Translations under genes and position numbers: made by a program
Assembly (NCBI RefSeq): GCF_017571475.1
Contig: NZ_JAGETW010000007.1
Location: forward strand, 124,001-188,000
Source: Thiomicrorhabdus sp. 6S3-12
GTDB lineage: Bacteria > Pseudomonadota > Gammaproteobacteria > Thiomicrospirales > Thiomicrospiraceae
Length of the DNA stretch: 64,000 nt
Reading direction: 5' to 3'
Shown: positions 1 to 8,985 of the stretch, piece after piece
Layout: every line of letters begins with the position of its first letter
Position numbering within the stretch: position 1 is the stretch's first letter
The notes under the pieces: model-generated
Seen by the model: only the letters and a program-made list of their open reading frames with translations
What the model was told of the DNA's origin: nothing
Databases searched by the model: none

Positions 1-627
1 ATGATTGTCGGTATTATCAGTGTCTTTTCAGCAATACCCTATGCCCACCAAAAGCTGGTTCAGTGGAAAACTGTGGTTCTCTTCGGGGTTCCGGGAATGG
101 CCGGTGCCGTAGCCGGTGCCTGGAGCGCGCATTTTGTCTCGGACGCAATTCAGATGCTGATCTTCACCGTTCTTTTACTGATTGCCGCCTATTTTATGTA
201 CAAGCCGATGAAGCTTCAGGACGGGGAGCATGAACCGCGCGCTTTTTATAAGATTGCCATCGACGGTTTTATCGTCGGCGGTGTGACCGGGCTGGTAGGT
301 GTCGGCGGCGGATTCCTGATTATCCCTGCGCTGGTGCTTCTGGGTGGTTTGTCGATGCGTCTGGCGGTCGGAACCAGTCTGGTAATTATTGCGGTTAAGT
401 CGTTTGCCGGCTTTGCCGAATATCTGTCGGTACTCAAGGCGCTGGATCTGACTCTGGACTGGTCTATTATCGGTATCTTCTCGGCGATCGGTATTGTTGG
501 CGGCTGGCTGGGGCACAAGATCAGCTCCAGAATCGATCAAGATGCGCTCAAGAAAGGCTTCGCGATCTTTATGCTGTTGATGGGGCTGTTTATTCTTTAT
601 AAAAACTTGCCGGCGCTACTTGCCTAA
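1..627 (+). CDS. TauE/SafE family sulfite/anion exporter, C-terminal part
   Basis: Integral membrane permease of the TauE/SafE family, which moves sulfite, sulfoacetate or related anions out of the cell. The visible 208 residues are almost wholly hydrophobic and hold the family's second-half signature GVGGGFLIIPALVLLG near residues 100-115, followed by RLAVGTSLVIIAVKS. The ATG at base 1 aligns with an internal position of the family (the first TSL-type repeat and the loop leading to VLFGVPGMAGAVAGA), so I infer that some tens of residues lie upstream of the window and that the true start is not seen. A strong hairpin terminator follows. The substrate cannot be read from the sequence; sulfite export would suit a sulfur oxidiser. 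Confidence 0.85.
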   Translation: MIVGIISVFSAIPYAHQKLVQWKTVVLFGVPGMAGAVAGAWSAHFVSDAIQMLIFTVLLLIAAYFMYKPMKLQDGEHEPRAFYKIAIDGFIVGGVTGLVGVGGGFLIIPALVLLGGLSMRLAVGTSLVIIAVKSFAGFAEYLSVLKALDLTLDWSIIGIFSAIGIVGGWLGHKISSRIDQDALKKGFAIFMLLMGLFILYKNLPALLA

Positions 628-651
628 GCTGAACAGCTCTCTTTCATATAC

Positions 652-680
652 AAAAACGGCGCTTATTAAGCGCCGTTTTT
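652..680. terminator. Rho-independent terminator, bidirectional
   Basis: A 13-bp perfect stem (652-664 with 668-680) and a 3-base loop, flanked by A and T runs on both sides. It sits between the plus-strand TauE gene and the minus-strand small secreted protein gene, so it can stop transcription from both. Confidence 0.85.
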
Positions 681-711
681 TATTGTCCGCAGTGCAACGC
701 TGACTAACCGC

Positions 712-966
712 CTACTGCTGTCCGTGCCCGAGTTCTTTAGGCGTTTCCTTCAATTCAGGTTTGCGCTGTTCCGCCTGTTTAAGGTCTTGAATATAGGCGC
801 GAATACCTGCTGCGAGCGCCGGGTTTTCTTTGGCATAGTTTTCGAATCCGGCTGTATACGGATCATTATAGGAACCGCTTTCCTGAGAGGCCGAGGCCAG
901 ACTCGGCAGGTTTAAGCCGGTTGTGACTGCCAGAGCGGCAAACATTAAAGGCAAGTTTTTTCGCAT
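712..966 (-). CDS. Small secreted protein (84 aa) with YAKEN module
   Basis: I do not recognise a named family. The start at 966 is chosen over an upstream ATG at 1011 because it gives a clean signal peptide (MRKNLPLMFAALAV then ending near SLASA, about residue 26) and is preceded by a GGTGG-type ribosome site. The mature part, about 58 residues, is polar and probably helical. Its segment from DPY to the QAE pair matches the N-terminal segment of the metallo-beta-lactamase-fold protein at 4396-5496: by hand alignment about 16 of 36 positions are identical, including GF, YAKEN, AL, AY, D and AE. It is therefore likely a free-standing copy of that secreted module. Function unknown. Confidence 0.7.
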   Translation of the reverse strand: MRKNLPLMFAALAVTTGLNLPSLASASQESGSYNDPYTAGFENYAKENPALAAGIRAYIQDLKQAEQRKPELKETPKELGHGQQ

Positions 967-1221
967 ATACACCACCAAATCATTTTTGTGAGTTAATGAG
1001 CTGAAACGCAAGTGTCATTGCGAACAATAATCTAAAGACGGCGTTGGTTTTTTTAAAGGGCGTCGATACTGGAAAGTGTCTAATTTCCCTCTATTCAGCC
1101 GGGCATAGGGCCATTAACAAACTGTCATTTAAGTTTCATATTGGCTTCTGTTACGGCCGCTACCATTCCCCCGATTAAAAATACTTACAGATTAACGGGT
1201 TTATTCTCGGGGGCATGCGAA

Positions 1222-3759
1222 GTGAAAAATTTATCGATTGTGAAACGACTGTGGCTCAATTTGTCGATTGCGGTAGTGATTACTTTTGCGATCGCTTGGG
1301 GCGGTTTAAGCGGTTTGTGGAAAGCGCAGGCTTCTTCCAGCAGCATTCTGCAGCAGGAAACGCAGAAGATCGCGCCGATCGAAAATTTTCATGACGGTTT
1401 CCGTGCGCTGGTGGATGAAATGATGCGCCTTCTGCTGACCCGCTCCGACGAAGGGCAGATAAAATTTGCCCAGGCTTTGGATGCTCAGCAGAGTCTGCTG
1501 CTTGAATTTTTTGCGAGGCTGGGTGTGGAGGTCGAAGATAACGGCAATGGTTATTTGCAAATGGCTGCGGATCAGGTCGGAGTTCAAACACCCGAGGTTG
1601 CAGAGCAGGCTGAAGATTTATTGGCGATCAACCGCGTTCTGATCAATCTGCAGAAAGCGACGCAGAGTTACCTGTTTCTGAAAAAAGATATTGAAAACAC
1701 CTATCAATACGGTATCGAAAGCAGCTCGGAGTCAATTGAAGAGAAGTTGCAGACTCTGCTGAGCAGTGACACTGTGACTGAAGAACCGGCCTTGCAGCAG
1801 AATATCTCAAGTCTGCAGGAGAAGTTGCGGATCTCCAAACGTCTGGCGGCGCAACTGATGGTCTCCGGCGATTTTGCCTTTCTTGACCAGTTCGAAGAGA
1901 AGGGATTGGGTGAAAGTGCGAAACAGGATCTCGCCTCGCTTAACGAGGCGTTGAGCGGTAACTTCCTGGTGCAGGAAACATTCGAAGGCGTGAATGATTC
2001 GCGCGACGGCTTTATCGAAAGCATGCAGGATATCCGCGACGGTCTGCGAACGGCTCGGGAGAATGACCGAACCATCTCAAAACTGGTCTATTCTGCGCAG
2101 GAACATTTTGACCGACTGTTGAATTTCTACAAACAGCAGCGGGTTGATGCCTTGCAGGAAGTTGAAATCCTTTCTGCCGAGCGTATCGAGCAGATGGTCT
2201 GGGTTGCCCTTGGCGGTCTCTTGACTATGGTGCTGGTCAATATGCTGTTTATCCGTTCGATTACCCGACCTTTGAATCGCATGAAGCGACAGGTTAACCA
2301 TATTACCCGTCGAATGGACTTTGACGCCTGGCAGACTGCGCAAGGCCGTAATGAACTGACCGATATGGAGCAGTCGATCGAGGCACTGTTAAAAAGCTTT
2401 TCCGGGGCCATGCAGGAGGTGATTGTCAGCAGCCAGTCGCTTGCACGCGGCGATCTGGATATTTCGCTCGCTGATAACTATCAGGGAGATCTGAAAAAAA
2501 TGGCCGACCATTTCAATGCCAGTATCGGGCAGGTTAAGCAGACCTTGAACGGGCTCGAAGAGGTCAGTCAGTCTCTGGCCAACGGGAACTTAAACCATCA
2601 GATTGCGTTGAAAGATTACAAAGGTCAGTATCAGTCGGTTATGAGCGGCTTGCAGAAAGCGATTTTCGAACAGAAGCAGGCGATTGACGAAGTGCGGCGT
2701 ATTTCCCTGGCGATGGAGCGGGGGGACTTTTCTCTGCGCATCGAACATCAGATGCCGGGCGATCTAGGCTATCTGAAAAGTCATTTGAACGATGCGCTGC
2801 ATAATCTGGAACAGGCGATTTTCAATAAGGTTGCGGCACTGCAGGCGTTCAGTGAGGGGGATTTCTCCTACGAGATTCCGGGACAGTATCAGGGCAAACT
2901 GCGTGAACTTAAAGAGCATATGGTTTCCATGGCGGAAAAAGTCAGCCAGATGCTGGATGAAATTAAAGTGTCGTCGCATCTGGCCGAAGTCGGCGTGCGC
3001 GAAATCAGCGACGGTAATCAGGAATTGAATCAGCGGGTCGAAAGTCAGTCCGATCTGATTCAGAAGACATCCCAGCGTATGGGGGCGATGGTGACCTTTC
3101 TGGAGGGCAGTTTTGTCCAGTCTTCCGAGGTGGCCGAAGCGACAGCGAATGTTAAACAGCAGACCTCTTCCGGAGTTAATACTGTCGAAGAGATGGTCGA
3201 TGCCATGCAGCAGATCGAACTGGCGAGTCAGGAGATTGCCGGCATGACCGATACCATCGACAGCATCTCTTTCCAGACCAATCTGCTCGCGCTGAATGCC
3301 GCCGTCGAAGCCGCCAGAGCCGGAGAAATGGGACGCGGTTTTGCCGTGGTTGCCCAGGAGGTGCGTAGTCTGGCGCAGCGTTCAGCGGAAGCTTCGCAAC
3401 AGATCCGCCAGGTAACCGAACAGACATTGCAACGGGTGGAACGCGGTTTGAAACTGTCCGAGCAGACGCGTTCGGTATTCAGTAATAATGTCGATCATAT
3501 CGAGAAGATCGCCGAGCAAGCCATGCAGATGAAATCATCGATCAAAGATCAGAATCATTCGATTGTCGAAGTTAATGAAGCACTGCAGAAGATTGAAAAT
3601 GTCACTTTTGCCAATGCCGAACTGGTGAAGCAGGTGACCTCGACCTCAACGGAAATCATCGAACAGGTTTCCAGCGTGCAGAATAAGATGCAGAGCTTCT
3701 CATTAAGAGAGGTGACGTTGAAGCGACCACTGCGGCTGGCAGACGGAACTATTCAGTAG
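1222..3759 (+). CDS. Methyl-accepting chemotaxis protein with poly-HAMP array
   Basis: Transmembrane chemoreceptor that would signal to CheA/CheW. I choose the GTG at 1222 because CGGGGG lies about 10 bases upstream and the protein then begins [15 protein letters not shown], usual for these receptors; a TTG at 1141 would add 27 residues. Membrane segments are near residues 13-33 and 323-343, enclosing a helical periplasmic sensor of about 290 residues. A standard HAMP follows, then four HAMP-like units spaced about 45 residues apart (cores [32 protein letters not shown] near 406, 450, 496, 541). The cytoplasmic signalling tip [19 protein letters not shown] is near 682-702. No C-terminal CheR-binding pentapeptide is evident. 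The ligand is unknown. Confidence 0.92.
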   Translation: MKNLSIVKRLWLNLSIAVVITFAIAWGGLSGLWKAQASSSSILQQETQKIAPIENFHDGFRALVDEMMRLLLTRSDEGQIKFAQALDAQQSLLLEFFARLGVEVEDNGNGYLQMAADQVGVQTPEVAEQAEDLLAINRVLINLQKATQSYLFLKKDIENTYQYGIESSSESIEEKLQTLLSSDTVTEEPALQQNISSLQEKLRISKRLAAQLMVSGDFAFLDQFEEKGLGESAKQDLASLNEALSGNFLVQETFEGVNDSRDGFIESMQDIRDGLRTARENDRTISKLVYSAQEHFDRLLNFYKQQRVDALQEVEILSAERIEQMVWVALGGLLTMVLVNMLFIRSITRPLNRMKRQVNHITRRMDFDAWQTAQGRNELTDMEQSIEALLKSFSGAMQEVIVSSQSLARGDLDISLADNYQGDLKKMADHFNASIGQVKQTLNGLEEVSQSLANGNLNHQIALKDYKGQYQSVMSGLQKAIFEQKQAIDEVRRISLAMERGDFSLRIEHQMPGDLGYLKSHLNDALHNLEQAIFNKVAALQAFSEGDFSYEIPGQYQGKLRELKEHMVSMAEKVSQMLDEIKVSSHLAEVGVREISDGNQELNQRVESQSDLIQKTSQRMGAMVTFLEGSFVQSSEVAEATANVKQQTSSGVNTVEEMVDAMQQIELASQEIAGMTDTIDSISFQTNLLALNAAVEAARAGEMGRGFAVVAQEVRSLAQRSAEASQQIRQVTEQTLQRVERGLKLSEQTRSVFSNNVDHIEKIAEQAMQMKSSIKDQNHSIVEVNEALQKIENVTFANAELVKQVTSTSTEIIEQVSSVQNKMQSFSLREVTLKRPLRLADGTIQ

Positions 3760-3776
3760 AATGGGCGAATGAGGGT

Positions 3777-4355
3777 TTAAGCCTTCAAGCTTTTTAAAGT
3801 GGTTTTAAAAATCTGTTCCGCCAGATAATCGGTCTGATGGTGTTTGGACTGAGAGCCGGGAAGGAAATCGCGCATATTGCCGATCTGGAAATGGAACAGC
3901 GTCATGCCGAGAAGGGTGGTGATGGTAAAGTGCAGATCGCTGTCCGGGTTGATTTGCCGGAGAATCTTTTCCAGTTGTTTACAGCTTTCGGCCATCACGG
4001 TTTCCGCAAGAAACTGCAGCTTCTGAGGGTCGTTTTGTAATAGCTCGCGAAGAATTAGCTGGCGGAAAATGGTGTCTTCGGCCATTTTACAGGCGCTCAG
4101 ACGAATCACTTCTTCAAGCTTTTCTTCGGCGCTCTGTTCGCCGACCAATACCGCAATCAGCTGTTCGTTGTGCTGATCGAAAACCGATTTCAAAGTAGCC
4201 TGATAAAGACTCTGTTTATCTTTGAAATGGTTGTATAGCGAAGGGGCTTTAATTCCGCAGGCTTTGGCGATATCCCGCATCGAGACGGCCTCGAACCCTT
4301 TTTCAGAGAAAAGTTCCGCGGAATGCGCCAGTATACGGTCATAAGTCTGCATCAA
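3777..4355 (-). CDS. TetR/AcrR family transcriptional regulator
   Basis: One-component repressor of 192 residues. The N-terminal helix-turn-helix is clear near residues 22-50 (SMRDIAKACGIKAPSLYNHF, typical TetR spacing with the SLYNHFKDK recognition helix), followed by an all-helical ligand and dimer domain. It lies 40 bases downstream of the metallo-beta-lactamase-fold gene on the same strand, so the two probably form one transcript. A near-perfect 18-bp palindrome upstream of that gene (5533-5550) is the likely operator, giving autoregulation of the pair. The inducer is not predictable. Confidence 0.88.
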   Translation of the reverse strand: MMQTYDRILAHSAELFSEKGFEAVSMRDIAKACGIKAPSLYNHFKDKQSLYQATLKSVFDQHNEQLIAVLVGEQSAEEKLEEVIRLSACKMAEDTIFRQLILRELLQNDPQKLQFLAETVMAESCKQLEKILRQINPDSDLHFTITTLLGMTLFHFQIGNMRDFLPGSQSKHHQTDYLAEQIFKTTLKSLKA

Positions 4356-4395
4356 TTAAAGCCCTTTGTTTCGAATTTATTCTTATGGGTAAATC

Positions 4396-5496
4396 TTACT
4401 CGAAACTTTGTCCTAAGTCGCCCCCGGTGAGCTCTTTATAGACGTGAACCGCATTGTGCTGATGCGTTTGCTGGTACACCGGACGGTCTTTATAGGCAGA
4501 CTGGTCGATTGAAGGCATATCTTCTTCCTTGCCACCTGCGGCAATCTTCTGCTTGACGGCATTGCGCAGAAACTCAAGATAGCCCAGAGTGTCTTCGCTG
4601 ATTTTCGCCATATCGGTCGGAGCGCCGTGTCCCGGAACGACAATGACATCTTCCGGCATAGCGGCTTTCATCGCTTTGAAAGTGTCAACCCAGTGTCCGG
4701 TATGGGTGTAGGAGAACAGGGCCAGAGAACGCTTGTTATAGGCAACGTCACCGGTATACAGCAGATTACGGCTTGGGATATAGGCGAGTGTCGATCCCGG
4801 AGTATGTCCTGGTCCGAAATTAAGAAGCTCGACCGTTTCGCCGCCGCCGACATCGATTACCAGCTTGTCGTCAAATTCGGTGAACTTGTCACTGACATTG
4901 CGCGCCGAGTGGGTGATGTCCTCGCCGACGCGTCGCGCCCAGCTGGCTTTGATCTCTTTAAAGCCGTTGTTGAAGTCCTGATTGGCGCGGCTGTGCGAAT
5001 AAAGGTTTTTGACGCCGATGTTCACCCAGTAGCTGGCACCCAGATAGGCGTGGCCCTGAGAGTTTTCTACCGCGATCCATTTCACCGGTTTATCGGTGTG
5101 TTGTTTGATCTGCTGGTGGAAACTGTATGCAACGGCGGGGTTTGGTCCGGCATTGAAAACGAAAACGCCGTCTTCAAACTCGACCCATGACAGGTTGTTG
5201 TTCAAACCGAAGTTTTCCGGTGTGTGCCAGATCAGACTGCCGACCACGGTATAGGCTCCATCGGTCACTTTCTGAGGTGCAGGGAGTGTCAGTTTCTTTC
5301 CGATATAACCGGCTTTGCGTTCCGCACTCTGCACATCTTTCATGTAAGCTTCGAGACTTCCGCTTAAAGCGCCGTTTTCTTTGGCGTAGGCGGCAAATCC
5401 CTGTACAAAAGGATCATCGGAAGAAGCCTGAACCTGAAAGCTGATGCCGCAGGTCAAGGTTGCCAGTATAGCGGTGGTAATAGGGCGAAAAAGCAT
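4396..5496 (-). CDS. Secreted metallo-beta-lactamase-fold protein, first metal motif lost
   Basis: 366-residue exported protein: signal peptide at residues 1-25 (ending QVQASS), then the same DPF..GF..YAKEN module as in the small protein at 712-966, then a metallo-beta-lactamase fold. The later family motifs are present: GPGHTPGS near 229, YTGD near 247 and VPGHG near 288. The usual HxHxDH motif is missing; the matching place near residue 140 reads VENSQGHAYLG. The first zinc site is therefore probably not formed, and hydrolase activity is uncertain. The start is supported by AAGGAGCG upstream. It heads a two-gene operon with a TetR regulator. Substrate unknown. Confidence 0.8.
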   Translation of the reverse strand: MLFRPITTAILATLTCGISFQVQASSDDPFVQGFAAYAKENGALSGSLEAYMKDVQSAERKAGYIGKKLTLPAPQKVTDGAYTVVGSLIWHTPENFGLNNNLSWVEFEDGVFVFNAGPNPAVAYSFHQQIKQHTDKPVKWIAVENSQGHAYLGASYWVNIGVKNLYSHSRANQDFNNGFKEIKASWARRVGEDITHSARNVSDKFTEFDDKLVIDVGGGETVELLNFGPGHTPGSTLAYIPSRNLLYTGDVAYNKRSLALFSYTHTGHWVDTFKAMKAAMPEDVIVVPGHGAPTDMAKISEDTLGYLEFLRNAVKQKIAAGGKEEDMPSIDQSAYKDRPVYQQTHQHNAVHVYKELTGGDLGQSFE

Positions 5497-5532
5497 AAGC
5501 GCTCCTTGGTGGGTTTTGAGTCGAAATTAAAT

Positions 5533-5550
5533 CTAACTAACGTTTGTTAG
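5533..5550. promoter_or_regulatory. Candidate TetR-type operator palindrome
   Basis: The sequence CTAACTAAC followed by GTTTGTTAG forms an inverted repeat with 8 of 9 pairs matching and no spacer. It lies 37-54 bases before the start of the metallo-beta-lactamase-fold gene, where a promoter is expected. TetR-family operators commonly look like this, and a TetR gene is the second gene of the operon. Confidence 0.55.
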
Positions 5551-5640
5551 GTTGATGATTCTAACAACTCTTGTCGCCATTAGCGCTTAAAAAAATTTAT
5601 AGCGAATAAGTTGTTTTTGGGTGTGGACGGCGTCCTGATT

Positions 5641-6636
5641 TTAAAAACGGCACGTCTGTGAATGCAGGTTGCCGCCTTTGACGCCGTCTTCCAGAATCTG
5701 AAATTCAACGCTTCCTTGGTTAAGACGTTTGAACTGAATGCCTTCCGGTTTACCTTGAGGGCTATCGATTTCGCACAACAGACGCAAGCCTTGTGCATTG
5801 CGATCCTTTCCACTCAGTTGATTGCTTTCATCCCAGTAATAGACGGCATAGGAGAGCGCCTGATCGCCAACCGCTCCGGCCAGCAGAAGTTGTCCTTGAT
5901 GAGCGCCATCTGTGCGTTTGATCGGGCTCATGCCTCGCAGGCCGCGACCGTCCAGATTCAGCCATAACCATTTGGATTTTTTAACGGCGAAGTGGTTTCC
6001 GGATCGCAGTTTCAGTCTTAGAACCGGCACCCAGTTGCCGCGTAATACCGGGCCGCGAAAACCGACTAGCAGACGGCCTTTGGCGTCGACGGCCAGCGCT
6101 TCAAGATCGATTCCGTTCTCTTTACTGGGAATCGAGATAAAAGGCGCGACGATTTTCTGCTCGGCAATAATCTGCTGCAACGAAAGACTCTGTATTTTCG
6201 TTATGTCTGCATTTTGGTTTAGCTTAAGTCGGAACAAGCGTTGCCGTTCCATTTCAGGACTGGTTTGTGCCAGCCGTTTCAGGTTTTGTTTCTGGTTTTT
6301 GTCGGTCTTTAATTTCTTGCGCTTGGCGCTGTGCGATCCGAGCGCGTACAGAAATGGCGCTTGATAGGCGAGTGCTTCCAGGTCCAATTCGACCGAACCA
6401 TTGTCCAGAGAAGACGTTTGCTGTAATTGCCAGTTGGCGCCATGCCGTTTCAATATCGCCAGACGACTGCCTTCGTCGGTGACCAGCGCCAGATAGTCGT
6501 CGAATTCGACCATTCCGCTCAGATTGTCGGCGTCGATCGGCAGCGGCGGAAGCGCGGCGGCGCGACTTGTCGCTGCGAACAGGCTGAATAAAAGCACGAT
6601 GCCGGCGTGGATAAAAAGCGATAAGGTCTTTGGCAT
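5641..6636 (-). CDS. DUF3616 family secreted protein
   Basis: 331-residue protein with a signal peptide (hydrophobic residues 8-26, ending SRAAA). The body fits DUF3616, a beta-propeller-like family of unknown function: an opening DNLSGMVEFDDYLALVTDEG, then DLEALAVDAKGRLLVGFRGP near the middle, then EIDSPQGKPEGIQ near the end. The family's repeated DLEALA/EGI phrases are typical of six-bladed propellers. A Lys-rich stretch (HSAKRKKLKTDKNQKQ) around residue 105 is probably a surface loop. It faces away from ttcA, with only about 90 bases between the two starts, so they are likely divergently transcribed. No enzymatic role can be assigned. Confidence 0.78.
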   Translation of the reverse strand: MPKTLSLFIHAGIVLLFSLFAATSRAAALPPLPIDADNLSGMVEFDDYLALVTDEGSRLAILKRHGANWQLQQTSSLDNGSVELDLEALAYQAPFLYALGSHSAKRKKLKTDKNQKQNLKRLAQTSPEMERQRLFRLKLNQNADITKIQSLSLQQIIAEQKIVAPFISIPSKENGIDLEALAVDAKGRLLVGFRGPVLRGNWVPVLRLKLRSGNHFAVKKSKWLWLNLDGRGLRGMSPIKRTDGAHQGQLLLAGAVGDQALSYAVYYWDESNQLSGKDRNAQGLRLLCEIDSPQGKPEGIQFKRLNQGSVEFQILEDGVKGGNLHSQTCRF

Positions 6637-6726
6637 GAAGCATTCCCGGGTAAGAATTTAGATTTGGCGAGTGTCGATTATTGTAAAATAGGCGCTAAAT
6701 TTTTACAGCAAGCAAATTACAGAGCC

Positions 6727-7533
6727 ATGAGCGAAGCGGAATCGACTACTCAACCTAAATTGACCAAGAAAGAGCGAACCAAGGATTGGATTATCCCGCC
6801 GAAATCGATAATGAAACTGGTCGGGCGTGCCATGGCGCAGTACAAGATGCTGCGCGACGGCGACCGAGTGCTTCTGGGTCTCTCCGGAGGAAAGGATTCT
6901 CTGGCTCTGTTGGTTATTCTGAAGCATCTACAGCGGCATGCTCCGGTCAAATTCGAGCTTGCAGCCTGCACCATAGACCCGGAAATTCCCGGCTTCGATC
7001 CTTCGCCACTGAAAGAGTGGGTCGCTAAGCTGGGTGTTCCCTATTTCTACGAGTCGGAAGATCTGGTCGCTCTTGCCGATGCGCACATGAAAGGCGACTC
7101 TTTCTGCAGCTTCTGCGCGCGTCAGAAACGCGGCAAGCTGTATACCGTTTGCCGTCGCGAAGGCTACAACGTATTGGCGTTGGCGCAGCATCTCGACGAT
7201 CTGGCGGAGAGCTTTATCATGTCGGCGTTCAATGCCGGTCAACTGCGTACTATGAAAGCACACTATCTGAACGACGAAGGCGATATCCGCATTATTCGTC
7301 CTCTGGTCAGAGTGCGTGAGAATCAGACGCGCGATTTCGCCGAGTCCGCCAATCTGCCGGTGATTCCGGATAACTGTCCGGCCTGTTATGCCAAGCCGCA
7401 GGCGCGCGCCGAAACCAAAGCGCTTCTGCTGGAGCAGGAAAAGAAGAACAAACATCTGTATGCCAATCTCTGGACCGCTATGCAACCGCTGATCGCCGAC
7501 GACAACCACGAAGGCGCAGCACAGCTGAAATAG
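6727..7533 (+). CDS. ttcA: tRNA 2-thiocytidine(32) synthetase TtcA
   Basis: Adds sulfur to cytidine 32 of some tRNAs, using ATP to activate the base and a [4Fe-4S] cluster to carry sulfur. The PP-loop ATP motif LSGGKDSL is near residues 56-63, and the two Cys pairs of the family follow: CSFC (with ARQKRG after it) and CPAC near the C-terminus. The start at 6727 (MSEAESTTQ) gives 268 residues, close to the family; an in-frame TTG at 6664 would add an unlikely 21 residues and has no ribosome site. The gene is followed after 18 bases by an acyltransferase gene on the same strand. Confidence 0.93.
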   Translation: MSEAESTTQPKLTKKERTKDWIIPPKSIMKLVGRAMAQYKMLRDGDRVLLGLSGGKDSLALLVILKHLQRHAPVKFELAACTIDPEIPGFDPSPLKEWVAKLGVPYFYESEDLVALADAHMKGDSFCSFCARQKRGKLYTVCRREGYNVLALAQHLDDLAESFIMSAFNAGQLRTMKAHYLNDEGDIRIIRPLVRVRENQTRDFAESANLPVIPDNCPACYAKPQARAETKALLLEQEKKNKHLYANLWTAMQPLIADDNHEGAAQLK

Positions 7534-7551
7534 CCGAATATCGAGGCAGTA

Positions 7552-8487
7552 ATGAATTCTAAGCCGAAAAAACGCTCTTTTTTAAAGCGCTCAGTCCACC
7601 GGGTTGCCAGTTGGATCGTGGTCGCGTTGATCCAAATTCTGTCGCTGTTGCCGCTGTCGGCAATCCGCCTGCTGGGGAAAGGAATGGGCACGCTCTTCTA
7701 CTGGCTGCCGAGTCATGCGCGTTTTCTGGCGCAGTGTAATCTGCGCGCCGTCTATCCGCAGTTATCTGAACAGGAACACAAGAAACTTCTCAAAGCGACT
7801 CTGCAGCACAACGCTCAGTCGATACTGGAACTTGGTGCCATGTGGCGCTGGCCGAAAGAGAAAGTTGAAAACTCGGTCAGAGAGGTAAAGGGGCAGGAGC
7901 TTTTGGATGCTGCCTATGCAAAGGGCAAGGGCGTTCTGTTGCTTGGTCCGCACATCGGTAATTGGGAGGTTGCCGGAAGTTATATTTCCATGAACTATCC
8001 TTCTACGATTATGTACCGCCCACCGAATCTGCAAGGGCTGGAAAAAAGTATGCGCGCAGCGAGAACCCGTTTCGGGGCGACGCTGGTGCCAACCGATTTA
8101 CGCGGTATTCGTCAGATTATCAAGGCTTTGAAAGAGAATCAGCTGTCGGCGATCTTGCCGGATCAGGACGCCGGGAAGAACGGCGTGCATGCGCCTTTTA
8201 TGGGGGTGCCGGCACGTACCATGACGCTGGTCAGCAAGTTGCTGCAGAAAAGCGAGGCGGAGTGTCTGTATCTGATCGCGCTGCGTCATCCACAGAGCGG
8301 TTTTGTTTTGCATATCTTGCCGGCGGATCGTCAGGCGTTGGCGGCCGAAGATCCGCTTGCCGCCGCCAGTGCGTTGAATCAGGGGATCGAAACCTGTATC
8401 CGTCTGGCGCCGGAGCAATATCTTTGGACCTACCGCCGCTTTCGCGGCCAGCCGGAAGGCGCGCCGAATATCTATCGCAAGCGGTAA
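7552..8487 (+). CDS. LpxL/HtrB-type lipid A acyltransferase
   Basis: Inner-membrane acyltransferase of the lysophospholipid/lipid A lauroyl (myristoyl) transferase family, acting late in lipid A synthesis. The protein has 311 residues, an N-terminal membrane anchor (about residues 20-42) and the catalytic H-x4-E box in GPHIGNWEVAG near residue 137. Downstream family features are visible, such as ILPDQDAGKNGVHAPFMG near residue 200. A GAGGC ribosome site precedes the ATG. It could be LpxL-like (laurate) or LpxM-like (myristate); the sequence alone does not settle which. Confidence 0.88.
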   Translation: MNSKPKKRSFLKRSVHRVASWIVVALIQILSLLPLSAIRLLGKGMGTLFYWLPSHARFLAQCNLRAVYPQLSEQEHKKLLKATLQHNAQSILELGAMWRWPKEKVENSVREVKGQELLDAAYAKGKGVLLLGPHIGNWEVAGSYISMNYPSTIMYRPPNLQGLEKSMRAARTRFGATLVPTDLRGIRQIIKALKENQLSAILPDQDAGKNGVHAPFMGVPARTMTLVSKLLQKSEAECLYLIALRHPQSGFVLHILPADRQALAAEDPLAAASALNQGIETCIRLAPEQYLWTYRRFRGQPEGAPNIYRKR

Positions 8488-8507
8488 CTCGTCGGATTGC
8501 CGCTCTT

Positions 8508-8975
8508 TTAAGCGTCTTGTTGCTCTGTCGAGCCGATTTTGACGTAATTCCCCTTCACCTCAAGAATAATTACTTCCGAACCGTTCTGCGGGTCCACCGG
8601 AGGTGTTTTCGGGTCAATCAGCCAGTAGGTTCCTCGATAGAAAACCGAATAGTCGCCGTTTTTATCCAGATGTAATCGGCCATAGCCGTGATCGTTTTCT
8701 GGTGCAAAACTGTCCGCCTCATTCGGGTGCTGGCTTTTTTTCAGGTAAGGGTTCAGTAGCCAGGTGAAAAGCGCGCCGAGCGCGGTGATAATTACCAGCT
8801 GCAGTCGCCAGTCGAGCGGTTGATACAGGCTGTAGATACCCATCAGAATAAACGCCAGCGCGATCCAGAAAAGCACGAAAGTCCCGACGATCAGAACTTC
8901 GCCGAGCATCATAAGAATACCGACGATAATCAGTAGCGACGGAGTCAGAGAGGAGTCGGTCATCCATTCGAACAT
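8508..8975 (-). CDS. NfeD family membrane protein
   Basis: About 155 residues: hydrophobic segments at roughly 12-30, 32-52 and 58-75, then a C-terminal OB-fold-like domain (from GYGRLHLDKNGDYSVFYRG to EVIILEVKGNYVKIG), the classic NfeD arrangement. ATG at 8975 is preferred over the adjacent GTG at 8978 because AGGAGAG lies at proper distance from the ATG. NfeD proteins are paired with SPFH-domain proteins, and here the gene follows directly after such a gene (8986-9900), so the two probably act together in membrane organisation or quality control. Confidence 0.88.
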   Translation of the reverse strand: MFEWMTDSSLTPSLLIIVGILMMLGEVLIVGTFVLFWIALAFILMGIYSLYQPLDWRLQLVIITALGALFTWLLNPYLKKSQHPNEADSFAPENDHGYGRLHLDKNGDYSVFYRGTYWLIDPKTPPVDPQNGSEVIILEVKGNYVKIGSTEQQDA

Positions 8976-8985
8976 CACGGCTCTC

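Noticed and set aside
1141-1221. Upstream TTG start for the chemoreceptor
   Set aside because: The GTG at 1222 has a better ribosome site and the extra 27 residues do not look like a chemoreceptor N-terminus.
4627-5190. 187-residue plus-strand frame opposite the metallo-beta-lactamase-fold gene
   Set aside because: The minus-strand gene has signal peptide, motifs and ribosome site; this frame has none.
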